Source of the DNA: Rhodobacter sp. NTK016B
GTDB lineage: Bacteria; Pseudomonadota; Alphaproteobacteria; Rhodobacterales; Rhodobacteraceae
Assembly (NCBI RefSeq): GCF_017303295.1
Contig: NZ_JAFKOK010000001.1
Coordinates: 186,001 to 250,000 of the forward strand
Length of the DNA stretch: 64,000 nt
Direction of reading: 5' to 3'
The notes beneath the pieces were generated by a model, which was not told the origin of the DNA, ran no database searches, and saw nothing but the letters and a program-made list of their open reading frames with translations. Below, one piece after another: positions 17,836 to 27,353 of this stretch. Made by a program: the position numbers and the translations under genes. Each line of letters opens with the position of its first letter. The stretch's first letter is position 1.

Positions 17836-19067
17836 GCGCAGGCTCCCAATTCGGCCAGCACCCTAAGCGCCGCCATTTCCCCGTATTCCGGGGCCATGAC
17901 GTATTTTCCGGTATTAACCGAATGATATCGCGGCAGACTGGTCACACCGATCTCTGCACGGCTATGCAATCCGCTTTCGGGGTCGGTTATGCCGGAAGTT
18001 CCCCATGCGGAAATGTACCCGCCTTTGACCTGAAAATCGCGCGCGTGCTTTGCAAGCGCTGCGCCGTATCCGGGCATGTATCGCGCAAGCGCCGCGATGC
18101 TGTCATCCGTGATGCGCCGGGCCGTCGCGGGCGAAAGGGTGACGGGGCGCGGATCGGGCGCCAGCGCGACTTCGCTTTTCACCAAACCGGCCGGATACCA
18201 GCTCACATAGACCCGCTCGCCGCAGGCGACGGTGTCCCCGTATTCGCCGATGACGAAGGTGACGTTGGGCGTGCGATCTGCAAGCTCCTTGTTTTGCAGG
18301 TGCAAGCCGCATTTGAACCGGTGAACGGCGCGGCGCGGCGGCTTCAGCCCAAGGCCCTCATCCAGCCGCAATCGTTGCTCCCAGCTGGCGTTGACGACCG
18401 CGCCGAAGGTCTCGCGCAGGTGCTCTGGCCCCCATGTCACCACGAAGCCGTCACCGTCGCGGGCGATCCCTGTGACTTCGGCTTCGGTGCGCGTCTCGAC
18501 CAGCGGCTGAGCGCCGAGCGCTGCGATCAGAAACGGTCGCTTCGTGGCCGGATGGCTTGCGATTTCGTTCGTTTCCCATGCCGCCGAGATTTCCCTCGTA
18601 TCGAACAGGTCATCCATTTCGCTGTCCCCAAGGCGGCGCAATCGACTGTCGGGCTTGCTCATCAGCGCATCGCCCCAGCTGTCCGCGTGCTCTTGGACCT
18701 GCCCAAGATGCAGAGCGATCCTGTCTTCGGAGATCATGCTGTCGCGCGGACAGGCATAGAGGAACGGCTGCTCAGACAGGCCGAGCCCCGTCTCGGGGAT
18801 CCATCGCGTCAGGATCCTGCGAAAGCTCGCCGCCCCCGACAGCAGCCGCTTTGTCGTCGCGTGGCTGGGATCGAGCGCATAGGTGTAACCAAGGTGGATC
18901 TTGCCCTCGCACACAGCGCTTGCTCCGGAAAACAGCGCGGCATTGCGTTCGAACAATACAACCGGAACCCCGGCATCCGCAAGGCGCAGGGCGGCCGTCA
19001 CGCCCGCCAGCCCGCTGCCGATCACGGCAACCGGACCGCGATCAAGCCGCGGTTTGCGCTGCGCCAT
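17832..19067 (-). CDS. FAD-dependent oxidoreductase (DAO-like)
   Basis: 411 residues. Rossmann GxGxxG at residues ~17-22 (AVIGSGLAGVTAALRLADAG, then VVLFERNAALFSGAS) identifies a DAO-type flavoprotein. The rest has no fingerprint I recognise beyond FGAVVNASWEQRLRLDEG. Substrate unknown; the coupling to a glycosyltransferase suggests oxidation or epimerisation of a sugar or amino-sugar group, which is inference. Confidence 0.8.
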   Translation of the reverse strand: MAQRKPRLDRGPVAVIGSGLAGVTAALRLADAGVPVVLFERNAALFSGASAVCEGKIHLGYTYALDPSHATTKRLLSGAASFRRILTRWIPETGLGLSEQPFLYACPRDSMISEDRIALHLGQVQEHADSWGDALMSKPDSRLRRLGDSEMDDLFDTREISAAWETNEIASHPATKRPFLIAALGAQPLVETRTEAEVTGIARDGDGFVVTWGPEHLRETFGAVVNASWEQRLRLDEGLGLKPPRRAVHRFKCGLHLQNKELADRTPNVTFVIGEYGDTVACGERVYVSWYPAGLVKSEVALAPDPRPVTLSPATARRITDDSIAALARYMPGYGAALAKHARDFQVKGGYISAWGTSGITDPESGLHSRAEIGVTSLPRYHSVNTGKYVMAPEYGEMAALRVLAELGACA

Positions 19068-19359
19068 CTCTTTCCACTTTCATTTGATGATGTCTGTCGG
19101 ACCGCTTCTTTAACCATCTCGGTCCCGCGAGGTGAAGCTCTGTTCCCTCAGCGGCAGAAACGGAGGACCGTTCCTGCATTGCGCGCGGAACGCCTGCATC
19201 AGCAAAGGTCACGAAGGTGTGAAAGTTTCGGGCGCTTTGTCCTGATGCCGTGACCATGAGACGCTTCTTAGTGGCTCAGCAACCGCTGGCAGGGGAAGAA
19301 GGCCACATTGTTGAGCGTACCGGCGTGCCCCCCCGATCCGGGGAGTACCACCTGCCCGC
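19068..19359. other. Divergent intergenic region
   Basis: Upstream of the FAD oxidoreductase (minus) and the sulfotransferase (plus). No feature recognised. Confidence 0.4.
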
Positions 19360-20326
19360 ATGTCGAGACGATCCTTTCTTGGCTTCTCACGCATTTTGCG
19401 ACACGCTACGCGCATGGCAACCGAGATGGCTACATCATGCCCTCGCCCCGTCGCCATAGGCGGGCTCGGCGGAAGCGGAACGCGGGTTTTTGCCAGCCTT
19501 CTGCAAACGGCGGGACTTCATATCGGCGATTGTCTGAATGTCCCTCTCGATAACCTGTGGTTCACGGTTCTTTTCAAACGGGCGATGTGGGCGCATCCGG
19601 CCAATCCACGGATACCGGAACCGACGGATGTTGCCACCTCGATCCGGTTGTTCGTCCGCGCGATGACCGAGGGGATCTCGGATGATCTGGACGAGGCTGA
19701 TCGCGCCCGGATCACCCGGCTGCGCGCCGATCTGCCGCCGGATGGACATTGGCGATGCGGCGCAAAAGCGGTCCATGCCGACAGCCTGATGCAGAGTCCG
19801 AAGGTTCAGGACGGGCCCACGCGACGTTGGGGATGGAAAGAGCCCAACACGCATATTTTCCTGCCCCATCTTGACCGCGCGGCCCTTGGCCTGCGCTACA
19901 TCCATATCGTGCGTGACGGCTATGACATGGCTTTTAGCGGAAACACCTGGCAGATGCGGCATTGGGGGCATCTGTATGGCTGCCCGGCCGATGCAAACAG
20001 CCCATGGCCCCAACAACAGCTACGCTATTGGGTCGCCGCCAATCATGCCGCACTGACCTATGGCCGTTCCCTATGGCCGTTCGCATATGGCGGACCGGTT
20101 CCTCGCGGTGCACTACGATGATTTCTGCGCCCGGCCTGCGCTCCACTGGGCCCGGATCCAGCGCTTCCTTGGCCTGTCCGAGACGATCCCTCTGCCGCAA
20201 GAGCTGGTCAAAAGCTCGACAATCGGACGCAGCAACGCGCATGACCTGTCGATATTCCCCGACGCGGATCGCGCGGCGGTCCGCGATCTGACGGCACTCG
20301 TGGAAAAGCGGGGTCAGCCCGGCTGA
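19360..20326 (+). pseudogene. Sulfotransferase family gene broken by a 13-bp tandem duplication
   Basis: The first frame (to ~20057) carries PVAIGGLGGSGTRVFASLLQ, a PAPS 5'-phosphosulfate loop, and LRYIHIVRDGYDMAF, the 3'-phosphate motif. The C-terminal part (DRFLAVHYDDFCARP, IQRFLGL) continues in another frame to 20326. The shift is caused by CTATGGCCGTTCC (20058-20070) repeated as CTATGGCCGTTCG (20071-20083). Removing one copy restores ALTYGRSHMADRFLAVHYDD. The true start may be ATG 19414 or 19423. As it stands the product would end in an 11-residue out-of-frame tail without the C-terminal region. Confidence 0.85.
20058..20083 (+). repeat. 13-bp tandem duplication in the sulfotransferase gene
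   Basis: Two adjacent copies, 12 of 13 bases identical; causes the +1 frameshift described for the sulfotransferase. Confidence 0.9.
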
Positions 20327-20343
20327 TGCCGGGTGACGGGACA

Positions 20344-20694
20344 TCACACCACCGGGTAGACGTAGCGCTTCAGGCGGGGCGCTGGTTTCGGGGTGTCGGG
20401 CACGACGAATGCCCCATCGCGCAAGCCACGGTCCAGCGCCGACAGCAACGACGCCATCTGCGGCTCGTCCATCGCCGCGGCATCGCGGCCAAGCTGTTCC
20501 AAGAGACGGCCATTGGCCCCATAGACTTGCGCAAAGCTGCGCAGCGGGGCGTTCAGTTCCGGCATCGGATCGGCGATCAGGCTCTCGGATTTCGGGGCTG
20601 TCTGGAACGGGACCCCCGCTTCCGGGTCCAAAGGCGCGGCCTCCAGCAGGGTTTCGACGCGATCCATCAGCTCGGTGATATCAGTCAGCGGCAA
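20344..20694 (-). CDS. Hypothetical protein downstream of the carbamoyltransferase
   Basis: 116 residues, MPLTDITELMDRVETLLEAA..., largely helical with many Pro/Asp, no domain recognised. It overlaps the end of the carbamoyltransferase gene by 14 bp, which argues that it is a real coupled gene. Possibly a small partner of the carbamoyltransferase. Confidence 0.6.
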   Translation of the reverse strand: MPLTDITELMDRVETLLEAAPLDPEAGVPFQTAPKSESLIADPMPELNAPLRSFAQVYGANGRLLEQLGRDAAAMDEPQMASLLSALDRGLRDGAFVVPDTPKPAPRLKRYVYPVV

Positions 20695-22531
20695 ATTTCT
20701 TCCTCCCGATTTGCTCTTTCACCCAATCCGGCTGCACTTTTTTCCACACGAGGAACGGGCCGATGGCGAGCAGGTCCAGATGGGTATTCAGGAAGCAATC
20801 AATGGCGTCCTTGGGGTCGCAGACGATAGGTTCACCCCGCACGTTGAACGAGGTGTTGAGCAACATCGGGCACCCGGTCAGCGCATCAAAGGCGCGCAGG
20901 ATCGCCCCCGCGCGCGATCCGGTTCGCGCATCGTCTGCCGGGTCGATCGTTTGCAACCGCGCGCTGAAATCCACATGCGACACAGCCGCAACATCGCTGG
21001 TCACGGCGCGCTGCAATTTTATCGGCGCATGCATCCCACGGGCACGCGCCTTGCCAAGGGTGACGGGCCCCCGAAAGGCCGGTTTGAGCTTTGAGACAAA
21101 AAGCATGTACGGGCTGTTGTCAGGCGCCTCGAAATAGTCGGGCGCGCGGTCGGCAAGGACGATAGGCGCAAAGGGCCGCCAGTCCTCGCGAAACTTGATG
21201 CGGCGGTTCACCTTGTTCAGCGTGTCGGTGCCGCGCGGGTCGGCCAGAATCGAGCGGTTCCCCAACGCGCGCGGCCCAAACTCCATCCGACCGAAAAAAT
21301 GTCCGACGACCTGGCTGTCGGCCAGCGCGGCGGCGACGCTCTGCGCCAAGGTATCCGGATCGGAGATTTCCTCGTATGTCAGGTCTGCCTGATCCAAGGC
21401 TGCGCGAATCTGCGCGTCGCTGTATTCCGGCCCCAACAGGCTTGCCGACATTGCGTCCCGCGAGCGCTGGCGCGGGCGGCTTGCGGGGGCTTGTTGTGCA
21501 ACCTCGAGCGCGGCGCCAAGGGCCCCGCCCGCGTCACCGGCGGCGGGCTGTATCCAGAGCCCGTCAAGCCCGGGGACTTCAAGCCGTATGCGGCTGTTCG
21601 CGACGCAGTTCAGGGCAACGCCCCCGGCAAGGCACAGATTGCGCTGGCCGGTTCGGTGCAACGTGGTTCTGGCCAAGCCCAGCACGACATCTTCAAGGAC
21701 CGCCTGGGCAGACGCGGCGATGTTCATGTGAAAGGGCGTGATCGGGGCGTCGGGGCGGCGCGCGGGCTGGCCAAACAGCATCTCGAACAGCGGTGACGTG
21801 GTGCTAAGCCCCTTGTCGAAATCGAAATAGGCCATGTTCAGCGCGAACGAGCAATCGTCACGCAGTTCGATCAGGTTATTGAGGATTGTCTTGCGAAACT
21901 GCGGGGTGCCGAAGGGGGCCAATCCCATCAACTTGTATTCGCCCGAATTCACTTTGAAGCCGCAATACTGGGTGAACGCGCTGTAAAACAATCCGAGGGA
22001 ATGGGGAAAGCGGATCTCGCCCAGAGCGGTCAATCCGCCTGCATTGCCTGACCACATCGTGGTCGTTGACCATTCACCAACCCCGTCAAGAACCAGCACG
22101 GCAGCGTCTTCGAAGGGGGACGGATAAAACGCCGCCGCCGCATGCGAGCGGTGATGCGGCACAAAGACCAACCTGTCGCCATTACCCTTCGCCACGTCCA
22201 GAAGCTGACGGGGCAATTCGGTCGACAGGGTCTCCAGTGTCGCCAGCATCTGCGGCCAGAGCCGCGCCCCGCGCGGCGCCATGGCCCGGGCGGTATCGAG
22301 GATCCGACGGGTTTTGAGGCCCGGATCCTCGTAATACGCAATCGCCGCAGGTTCGACGCCGTCAGGCAGCTGCGACAGACAATATCGGATCGCGTGATCG
22401 GGAAAGCGCCAATCGGCCTTTTGGCGGGTGAACCGTTCCTCCTGCGCCGCGGCGACAATCCGGTCCCCCTGCACGAGCGCCGCCGCCGCGTCGTGGAAAT
22501 GCGAGGAAATTCCCAAGGTGTAATCTTGCAT
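20681..22531 (-). CDS. Carbamoyltransferase, NodU/CmcH family
   Basis: 616 residues. N-terminal Kae1-like domain: LGISSHFHDAAAALVQGDRI, AAQEERFTRQKADWRFP, FVPHHRSHAAAAFYPSPFE with the metal-binding HxxxH, VLDGVGEWSTT, LCLAGGVALNCVAN. C-terminal YrdC-like part: GRMEFGPRALGNRSILADPR and CPMLLNTSFNVRGEPIV. The family O-carbamoylates sugars or natural products using carbamoyl phosphate. Three bases separate it from the upstream SGNH gene. Confidence 0.93.
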   Translation of the reverse strand: MQDYTLGISSHFHDAAAALVQGDRIVAAAQEERFTRQKADWRFPDHAIRYCLSQLPDGVEPAAIAYYEDPGLKTRRILDTARAMAPRGARLWPQMLATLETLSTELPRQLLDVAKGNGDRLVFVPHHRSHAAAAFYPSPFEDAAVLVLDGVGEWSTTTMWSGNAGGLTALGEIRFPHSLGLFYSAFTQYCGFKVNSGEYKLMGLAPFGTPQFRKTILNNLIELRDDCSFALNMAYFDFDKGLSTTSPLFEMLFGQPARRPDAPITPFHMNIAASAQAVLEDVVLGLARTTLHRTGQRNLCLAGGVALNCVANSRIRLEVPGLDGLWIQPAAGDAGGALGAALEVAQQAPASRPRQRSRDAMSASLLGPEYSDAQIRAALDQADLTYEEISDPDTLAQSVAAALADSQVVGHFFGRMEFGPRALGNRSILADPRGTDTLNKVNRRIKFREDWRPFAPIVLADRAPDYFEAPDNSPYMLFVSKLKPAFRGPVTLGKARARGMHAPIKLQRAVTSDVAAVSHVDFSARLQTIDPADDARTGSRAGAILRAFDALTGCPMLLNTSFNVRGEPIVCDPKDAIDCFLNTHLDLLAIGPFLVWKKVQPDWVKEQIGRKKFAAD

Positions 22532-22533
22532 CG

Positions 22534-23406
22534 TTACCGGGGCCCTTCAGTCTGCGTCGCATCGACAAGCTCGGACACGAAGGGCACCAGCCGGTCGGCA
22601 AACAACCGGTTCGCCGCGACATTGGGATGAAGATCCTTGGGCAGAAAGGTGTGTTCCTGATCATAGGGCGTCGATACGTCGATTGTCTGGGGGAAACGGT
22701 CCATAACCGCGCGGCTGAACTCCGGATCCAAGGCATCCAGCAAAACAAACCGCAACGGCACATCTGCGGCCTGCGCGGTTTCCTGCACCAGCGCAAGCAC
22801 GGCAAGCGTCGCCGCGTTGATCATGTACTCGTCCGGCAGGAAAATATCGAACTCGGCATCCCTGATCACCGGCTGCCAGATCGGATGATAAACGAACCGC
22901 ACCCGCCCATCCGCGTTCAGCCGCGCCACGGGGACATGCTCCACACCGAGACTGTGCCATTCGCGGACGAGGTATTGGCGCATTCGTTGGGGATGGGCGA
23001 TGTTGCGAAACCTGTGATCGCTGATAATCGCAAACACGGCAGCGTCCACCCTGCCCTTTCGGATGTCGCGACGAAACTGCAGAAGGTTCTGCACCGTTCC
23101 ATGACCGCCGATCCCCCGATTCAGAACGCGCACTGTCGGCAAGTCGCGCTGCAACACTGCGCAAAAGGTTTCCGCGTCGGCCAGTCCCGTTCCAAAGGTG
23201 AACGAACACCCATAAACCCCCAGTCTTGATCCGGCTTTCGGGCGGTCGGGGACGTGACGCCATCCATCGGCATCGATTGTTTGGATAACGTCCGGGCGAA
23301 ACCCTACTTTGATGCTGTATTCCGGTGTCAGCGACCAACCGATGACAGGGTCGGGACGATAGAGCAACCGGGGCTTTGCGACGGTGTTTTCGGGCTTGGC
23401 CGGCAT
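22534..23406 (-). CDS. SGNH/GDSL-type hydrolase-like protein
   Basis: 290 residues from ATG 23406. LGVYGCSFTFGTGLADAETF contains the block I Ser (GCSFTFG), NRGIGGHGTVQN the Gly/Asn blocks, and KDLHPNVAANRL the block V Asp-x-x-His equivalent. No signal peptide or membrane helix is seen, so probably cytoplasmic. SGNH enzymes add or remove acyl groups on glycans; neighbouring carbamoyl-, glycosyl- and sulfotransferase genes point to a glycan or metabolite decoration set. Confidence 0.8.
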   Translation of the reverse strand: MPAKPENTVAKPRLLYRPDPVIGWSLTPEYSIKVGFRPDVIQTIDADGWRHVPDRPKAGSRLGVYGCSFTFGTGLADAETFCAVLQRDLPTVRVLNRGIGGHGTVQNLLQFRRDIRKGRVDAAVFAIISDHRFRNIAHPQRMRQYLVREWHSLGVEHVPVARLNADGRVRFVYHPIWQPVIRDAEFDIFLPDEYMINAATLAVLALVQETAQAADVPLRFVLLDALDPEFSRAVMDRFPQTIDVSTPYDQEHTFLPKDLHPNVAANRLFADRLVPFVSELVDATQTEGPR

Positions 23407-24048
23407 TCTAGAATTTCTTTCACAAAGGCATGAAGGCGCGGTCTGAACTGTGGTGTCATCATCTTGATTTGTCTGGAAAACGTAATGTCCAATGCGTGCA
23501 CCAAGGGCAGCAGGTGTCCCGCATCGTCGTTGGCGAGACACCGGAAAGCTTTGAGCAAGGCTAACCGGCTCTGCGGTCTGGAACAACCGCCTCTGCCGTT
23601 CGCACCGACAAGCGCGATCCGGCGCGCGGCCTAACTGCGCGTTGCACACAAATCCCCGGCGCATTGGGCTCAGATCCGTCTTGTGCCCGTGTCACAACAG
23701 GAAGCCGGGCTTGGCAGGGGGCGGGACCGCACCACGACTTTGGGCGGGGATGGCGCGCCGTCCAAGACCGCCGGCCCCCGTGAGCGTTAGGTTTGCGGAA
23801 CTTTTTCAACGTTGTTGTCTTCGGGAAGACCCGGTGTGGCTATTGCTGCTTTCTTCGGCCAAGGGCAGATCAGAGGCCAAACAAGACGTCCAAGCCAATG
23901 CTCCTTTTTTCCGGCGTGAAAAACGAAGGCTCGCGTAGCAGTTACTGCTTGCAGCCTTGAAAACGAGCACGATTTTTTTAGGATCGCGCCAGCCCGACTT
24001 TCGCTGGAAAATATTCAAGAATTCTAAATTTCGTTATTGGAGCATTTC
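23407..24048. other. Gene-free region, AT-richer toward the OmpA gene
   Basis: Spans the shared upstream region of the SGNH gene (minus) and the OmpA-like gene (plus). Short ORFs here have no protein character. No operator or RNA recognised. Confidence 0.4.
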
Positions 24049-25503
24049 GTGAAATCACTTTCAATCTCGACCGCCTTGGCCTTTGTCGCCTCAGCATTCT
24101 GCCCGTTCGCCACTCCCGCCGCCGCGCAGGCGCAGGCAGAGCCCGTGACCATCACGGACGGCCGGGGTGTCGAAATCACCTTCCCGCTGGGAATCGCGTC
24201 CTTCGCGGACCGGGTGACGAACTATTCCCCCGGCGGCACCATCCCCGACACCGTCGCGACCAACCCGGAAGGGGCGCTCGCCCTGCCCGATTATTCCCGC
24301 AGCGATTCAGGCACCTTTGTAACGCTAGGCTGCGGCGGTCAGGCGACGTGGGAATTCACCGACAATGTGCTGATCGACGTGCCGGGCCCCGACCTGTGGA
24401 TCTTCGAAATCGGGCCGGACGTCGAGGGCACCGCCGTCGAGGTCAGCGCTGACGGAGCGTCTTGGCTTTCGGTGGGCGCGATCGAAGGGGCGACCGCCGG
24501 GCTCGATCTGGCGGGCAACGCGGCGCCGGGCGAAGCGTTCCGCTTCGTGCGGCTGACCGATGATGGCATCCAGTGCTCGGGCCGGACGCCCGGCGCGGAT
24601 ATCGACGCCATCGGCGCCATCGGCGCCCAAGAGCGTATCGACAACGGCCTGTCCGCCGAAGGGTTCGGCAATGCGTCGGAATATGACGACACGCGAGGCG
24701 GCCTTGTCCAGTTTCCGGCAGGGGACATTTCGTTTGCCGATGCGGTCGTTGCCTATGCTCCGGGCGGCGGGATCGAGCCGGGCTGGGATGATCCGACGCT
24801 TGGCCTGAACGCGCCCGACTACGAAGACACGTCCACGGCACGAGCCACAACGCTTGGCTGTGGCGGGTCGGTTATCTACCAGTTCACCGACAACACGCTG
24901 ATCGACGTGCCGGGTCCGGATCTGTTCATCTTCGAAGTCGGTCCGGACGTGGAAGGAACCTCGCTCGCCATCTCCGGCGATGGGACAAACTGGGTCGAGA
25001 TCGGGGCCATCCAAGGCGCAACCGCGACCATCGACATCGCCCCCTTTATCACCCCCGGCGACACATTCCAGTTCGTGCGCCTTGTGGATGACGCGCTGCA
25101 ATGTTCCGGTCGTTTTCCCGGCGCGGATATCGATGCGGTAGGGGCCATCGGGTCGGCCACGCGTCTGGTACTGGATGCCAATCTGCTGTTCGATTTCGAC
25201 AGCGCCGACTTGCGGCCGGCAGCCGTGAGGGCCATCGCCGAATTGGCGCAGGCGATCAAGTCGGGTGCCATCGCGCAGGTTGTCGTGGATGGCCACACCG
25301 ATGCGCAGGGTTCGGATGACTATAACCTCGGCCTGAGCCGGGCGCGCGCGACCTCGGTTGCGCAGTCGCTGATCCAGGCCGGTGTTCCGCAAGGCATTCT
25401 CACCTCGCGCTCGTTCGGCGAAGCGCGTCCGGTTGCCGACAACGCGACCGATACGGGACGTCAGGCCAATCGCCGAGTCGAGGTTCTTCTGATCCGCGGG
25501 TAA
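24049..25503 (+). CDS. OmpA-family outer membrane protein with two tandem beta domains
   Basis: 484 residues. GTG start with GGAG at 6 nt. Sec signal peptide (VKSLSISTALAFVASAFCPF...AAAQA). Two repeats of ~140-150 aa follow (about residues 45-200 and 215-375), each with SFADxVxxYxPGG, TLGCGG..FTDN.LIDVPGPDL.IFE.GPDVEGT, a WxxxGAI.GAT strand and QCSGR.PGADIDA.GAIG. The C-terminus is an OmpA/MotB peptidoglycan-binding domain: LLFDFDSADLRP, VVVDGHTDAQGSDDYNLGLSRARA, GILTSRSFGEARP, NRRVEVLL. It probably tethers a surface- or periplasm-exposed module to the cell wall. The repeated domain, each with a conserved cysteine pair, is unassigned. Confidence 0.88.
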   Translation: MKSLSISTALAFVASAFCPFATPAAAQAQAEPVTITDGRGVEITFPLGIASFADRVTNYSPGGTIPDTVATNPEGALALPDYSRSDSGTFVTLGCGGQATWEFTDNVLIDVPGPDLWIFEIGPDVEGTAVEVSADGASWLSVGAIEGATAGLDLAGNAAPGEAFRFVRLTDDGIQCSGRTPGADIDAIGAIGAQERIDNGLSAEGFGNASEYDDTRGGLVQFPAGDISFADAVVAYAPGGGIEPGWDDPTLGLNAPDYEDTSTARATTLGCGGSVIYQFTDNTLIDVPGPDLFIFEVGPDVEGTSLAISGDGTNWVEIGAIQGATATIDIAPFITPGDTFQFVRLVDDALQCSGRFPGADIDAVGAIGSATRLVLDANLLFDFDSADLRPAAVRAIAELAQAIKSGAIAQVVVDGHTDAQGSDDYNLGLSRARATSVAQSLIQAGVPQGILTSRSFGEARPVADNATDTGRQANRRVEVLLIRG

Positions 25504-25514
25504 GCGCCGATCAC

Positions 25515-25549
25515 GCAAGACGGGGCCTCGGGGACCCGTCTTGCACCCT
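25515..25549 (+). terminator. Hairpin after the OmpA-like gene
   Basis: Perfect 10-bp stem GCAAGACGGG (25515-25524) with CCCGTCTTGC (25535-25544), 11 nt after the stop; only a weak T tract follows. Confidence 0.65.
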
Positions 25550-25651
25550 TCCCTCGCCTCGCTCTTGCGGTGGCTCACGACGGTCTTCGGATGCGCCCCC
25601 ACCGCTCACCCTTCAACATCGAACCGGGGCGCAACGGCGGGCGCGGCCGCC

Positions 25652-26095
25652 TTATCGATGGTCTTCCGGCACCCAGGCTTCGGGCGGATTGTTCCAGAAC
25701 CGGTTGGGATTGTCCTCATCGAGCCCGCGGATATGGAGCATCCGCATGCAGGGCGTCACGAAAATGACAGGCTCTTCATACGGGTGCACGGTATAGAGGG
25801 TCTCGATAACCCGCGCGGCGCCGGCCTCATCACCGCTCAGAAAAAACGACAACTCCACGCAGGGCACGGTGACCGCCGTCTCGGCTGGCGTGTTTCGTCC
25901 CCCGCCAAGCGATCTGAATTGCTGGATACCGGGCGCGCTGCGCCAGCTGACGCTATCGTAGTCTCCGTATTTCAGACGATCCTCGGACACCACAGCGTCC
26001 ACGATCTTCTGGACGTAGCTTTCCGGCACCTGAACGGTGATCCGCAGTCCGGTCTCGGTCGTGAAGCGTTTGCTGTCGATTTTGGGCAGGGTCAT
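25652..26095 (-). CDS. NIF3/YqfO C-domain-like protein (HPYEEP motif)
   Basis: 147 residues. TVQVPESYVQKIVDAVVSE at the start and ETLYTVHPYEEPVIFVTPC near the end are the ferredoxin-like CutA/PII-type fold with the HPYEEP signature found in the inserted domain of NIF3-like YqfO proteins. It stands alone, without the dinuclear-metal NIF3 domain. Metal or small-ligand binding is likely; function unknown. Confidence 0.65.
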   Translation of the reverse strand: MTLPKIDSKRFTTETGLRITVQVPESYVQKIVDAVVSEDRLKYGDYDSVSWRSAPGIQQFRSLGGGRNTPAETAVTVPCVELSFFLSGDEAGAARVIETLYTVHPYEEPVIFVTPCMRMLHIRGLDEDNPNRFWNNPPEAWVPEDHR

Positions 26096-26177
26096 GGATG
26101 TCTCCGGCAGGTTTCCCGCCTGGATAGCCTGTCTTGCCGGAAATGGGAGGCAAGACAGTTCGCTAGCCGCCGAACTG

Positions 26178-26882
26178 TCACACCGTCGAAACGCCTTTGA
26201 TCGCGTCCCGGCTCAGGCCAAAGACGCTGTCGAAAGCGTCGTATCCGCCGTCGGTGATGGACAGGGCACGGCTTCCCGTCCGACGTTCAAGCCATTGCGC
26301 CGCCAAAGCCTTTTGCAGGATGGCTGTGCCCAGGGGGCCGGAAAGATGCGGCTTCCGCTCCGTCCAGTCGAGACATAGCTTAACGGGCGGCTTTCCGGAC
26401 CTGGCAGGCGGAGCTTCCACTCCGATATCGGTGAGGAAAGCCTGATACCTTGCGCCGGTCGTTATCGCCTCACCGCGAAGAGACAGGACGTCAAGCGCAA
26501 CAAGACGCTCGGTCATCAGGACGCCGAGCGTGCCTGCGATATGATTGTAGCAGCTGCGCGCACGCTGCGTGTCTGTGGCGGCCTTTCCGGGGCGCTTGAG
26601 GTGATCGGTCGGCGACAAGCTGGCCAGCCCTTCCAGCACCTCCGCCACGTCAGCACCCGCGATCCGATGATAGACATGGCGCCCGCTTCGCACCGACGCG
26701 GTCAGGCCCGCGCTTTCGAGTTGTTTCAAATGCGCACTTGCTGTCTGCGGGCTGACCTTCGCGGCAGATGCCAGCTCCTTGTTCGTGAACGCCCGCCCGT
26801 CCATCATCTCGCACAGGATGCGGGATCGGCTGGGATCGCCGAGCGCTGCACCGATAATGTCCAGTCTGGGTTCGACGGTCAT
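26178..26882 (-). CDS. ArsR-family winged-helix regulator
   Basis: 234 residues from ATG 26882. N-terminal HTH: LGDPSRSRILCEMMDGRAFTNKELA, SPQTASAHLKQLESAGL, SGRHVYHRIAGADVAEVL. A ~130-residue C-terminal extension (CYNHIAGTLGVLMTERLVALD, CLDWTERKPHLSGPLGTAIL, WLERRTGSRALSIT) is typical of the long ArsR subgroup; its CLDWTERxxHLxG motif is recurrent there. No target gene is obvious; the divergent side is empty. Confidence 0.88.
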   Translation of the reverse strand: MTVEPRLDIIGAALGDPSRSRILCEMMDGRAFTNKELASAAKVSPQTASAHLKQLESAGLTASVRSGRHVYHRIAGADVAEVLEGLASLSPTDHLKRPGKAATDTQRARSCYNHIAGTLGVLMTERLVALDVLSLRGEAITTGARYQAFLTDIGVEAPPARSGKPPVKLCLDWTERKPHLSGPLGTAILQKALAAQWLERRTGSRALSITDGGYDAFDSVFGLSRDAIKGVSTV

Positions 26883-27353
26883 GCCAGACAGCCTAACGAC
26901 CGCGCGCCGACGCAGCCAGAAAGAACGGTTCGGCGCCTGACGCATTAATGGGGGCGAGGCCATACAGGGGTCTGAACCCGGTGGACCTCATCGGGGCGCG
27001 TGTCTTGATCGCCAGCAACTGGCCGCGCCGCGCCCCACGCGCTCGACTTTGCGATTTCACAACGCCGGGCCTTCAAAGGCCATGTGAAAGGGCGGCGGCA
27101 TTGATCGAAGCCTGCCCGTGCTTATCGACACCGCGCGCGACCTGAACCTGGTCGCGAACCTGATCGGCGCGCTCAAAGCCAAGCACAGCCGCAATAGCGT
27201 CGATACCGCCCAGGATGCACTGAAGCCCAGCTTGTATCGAGCGCCATCCCTCCCCTGGCTGCATAGTCGAGACGACTGACAGACACGGTTGGCGATCCCC
27301 GACCCTATGCTCGGGCAGGCTGCTGCACGCTCTGCGCAAACCGAAGGATCCAC
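26883..27353. other. Gene-free region
   Basis: Contains short plus-strand coding-like remnants (around 27110-27240 reads LIDTARDLNLVANLIGALKA) that I cannot identify; no intact gene. Confidence 0.35.
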
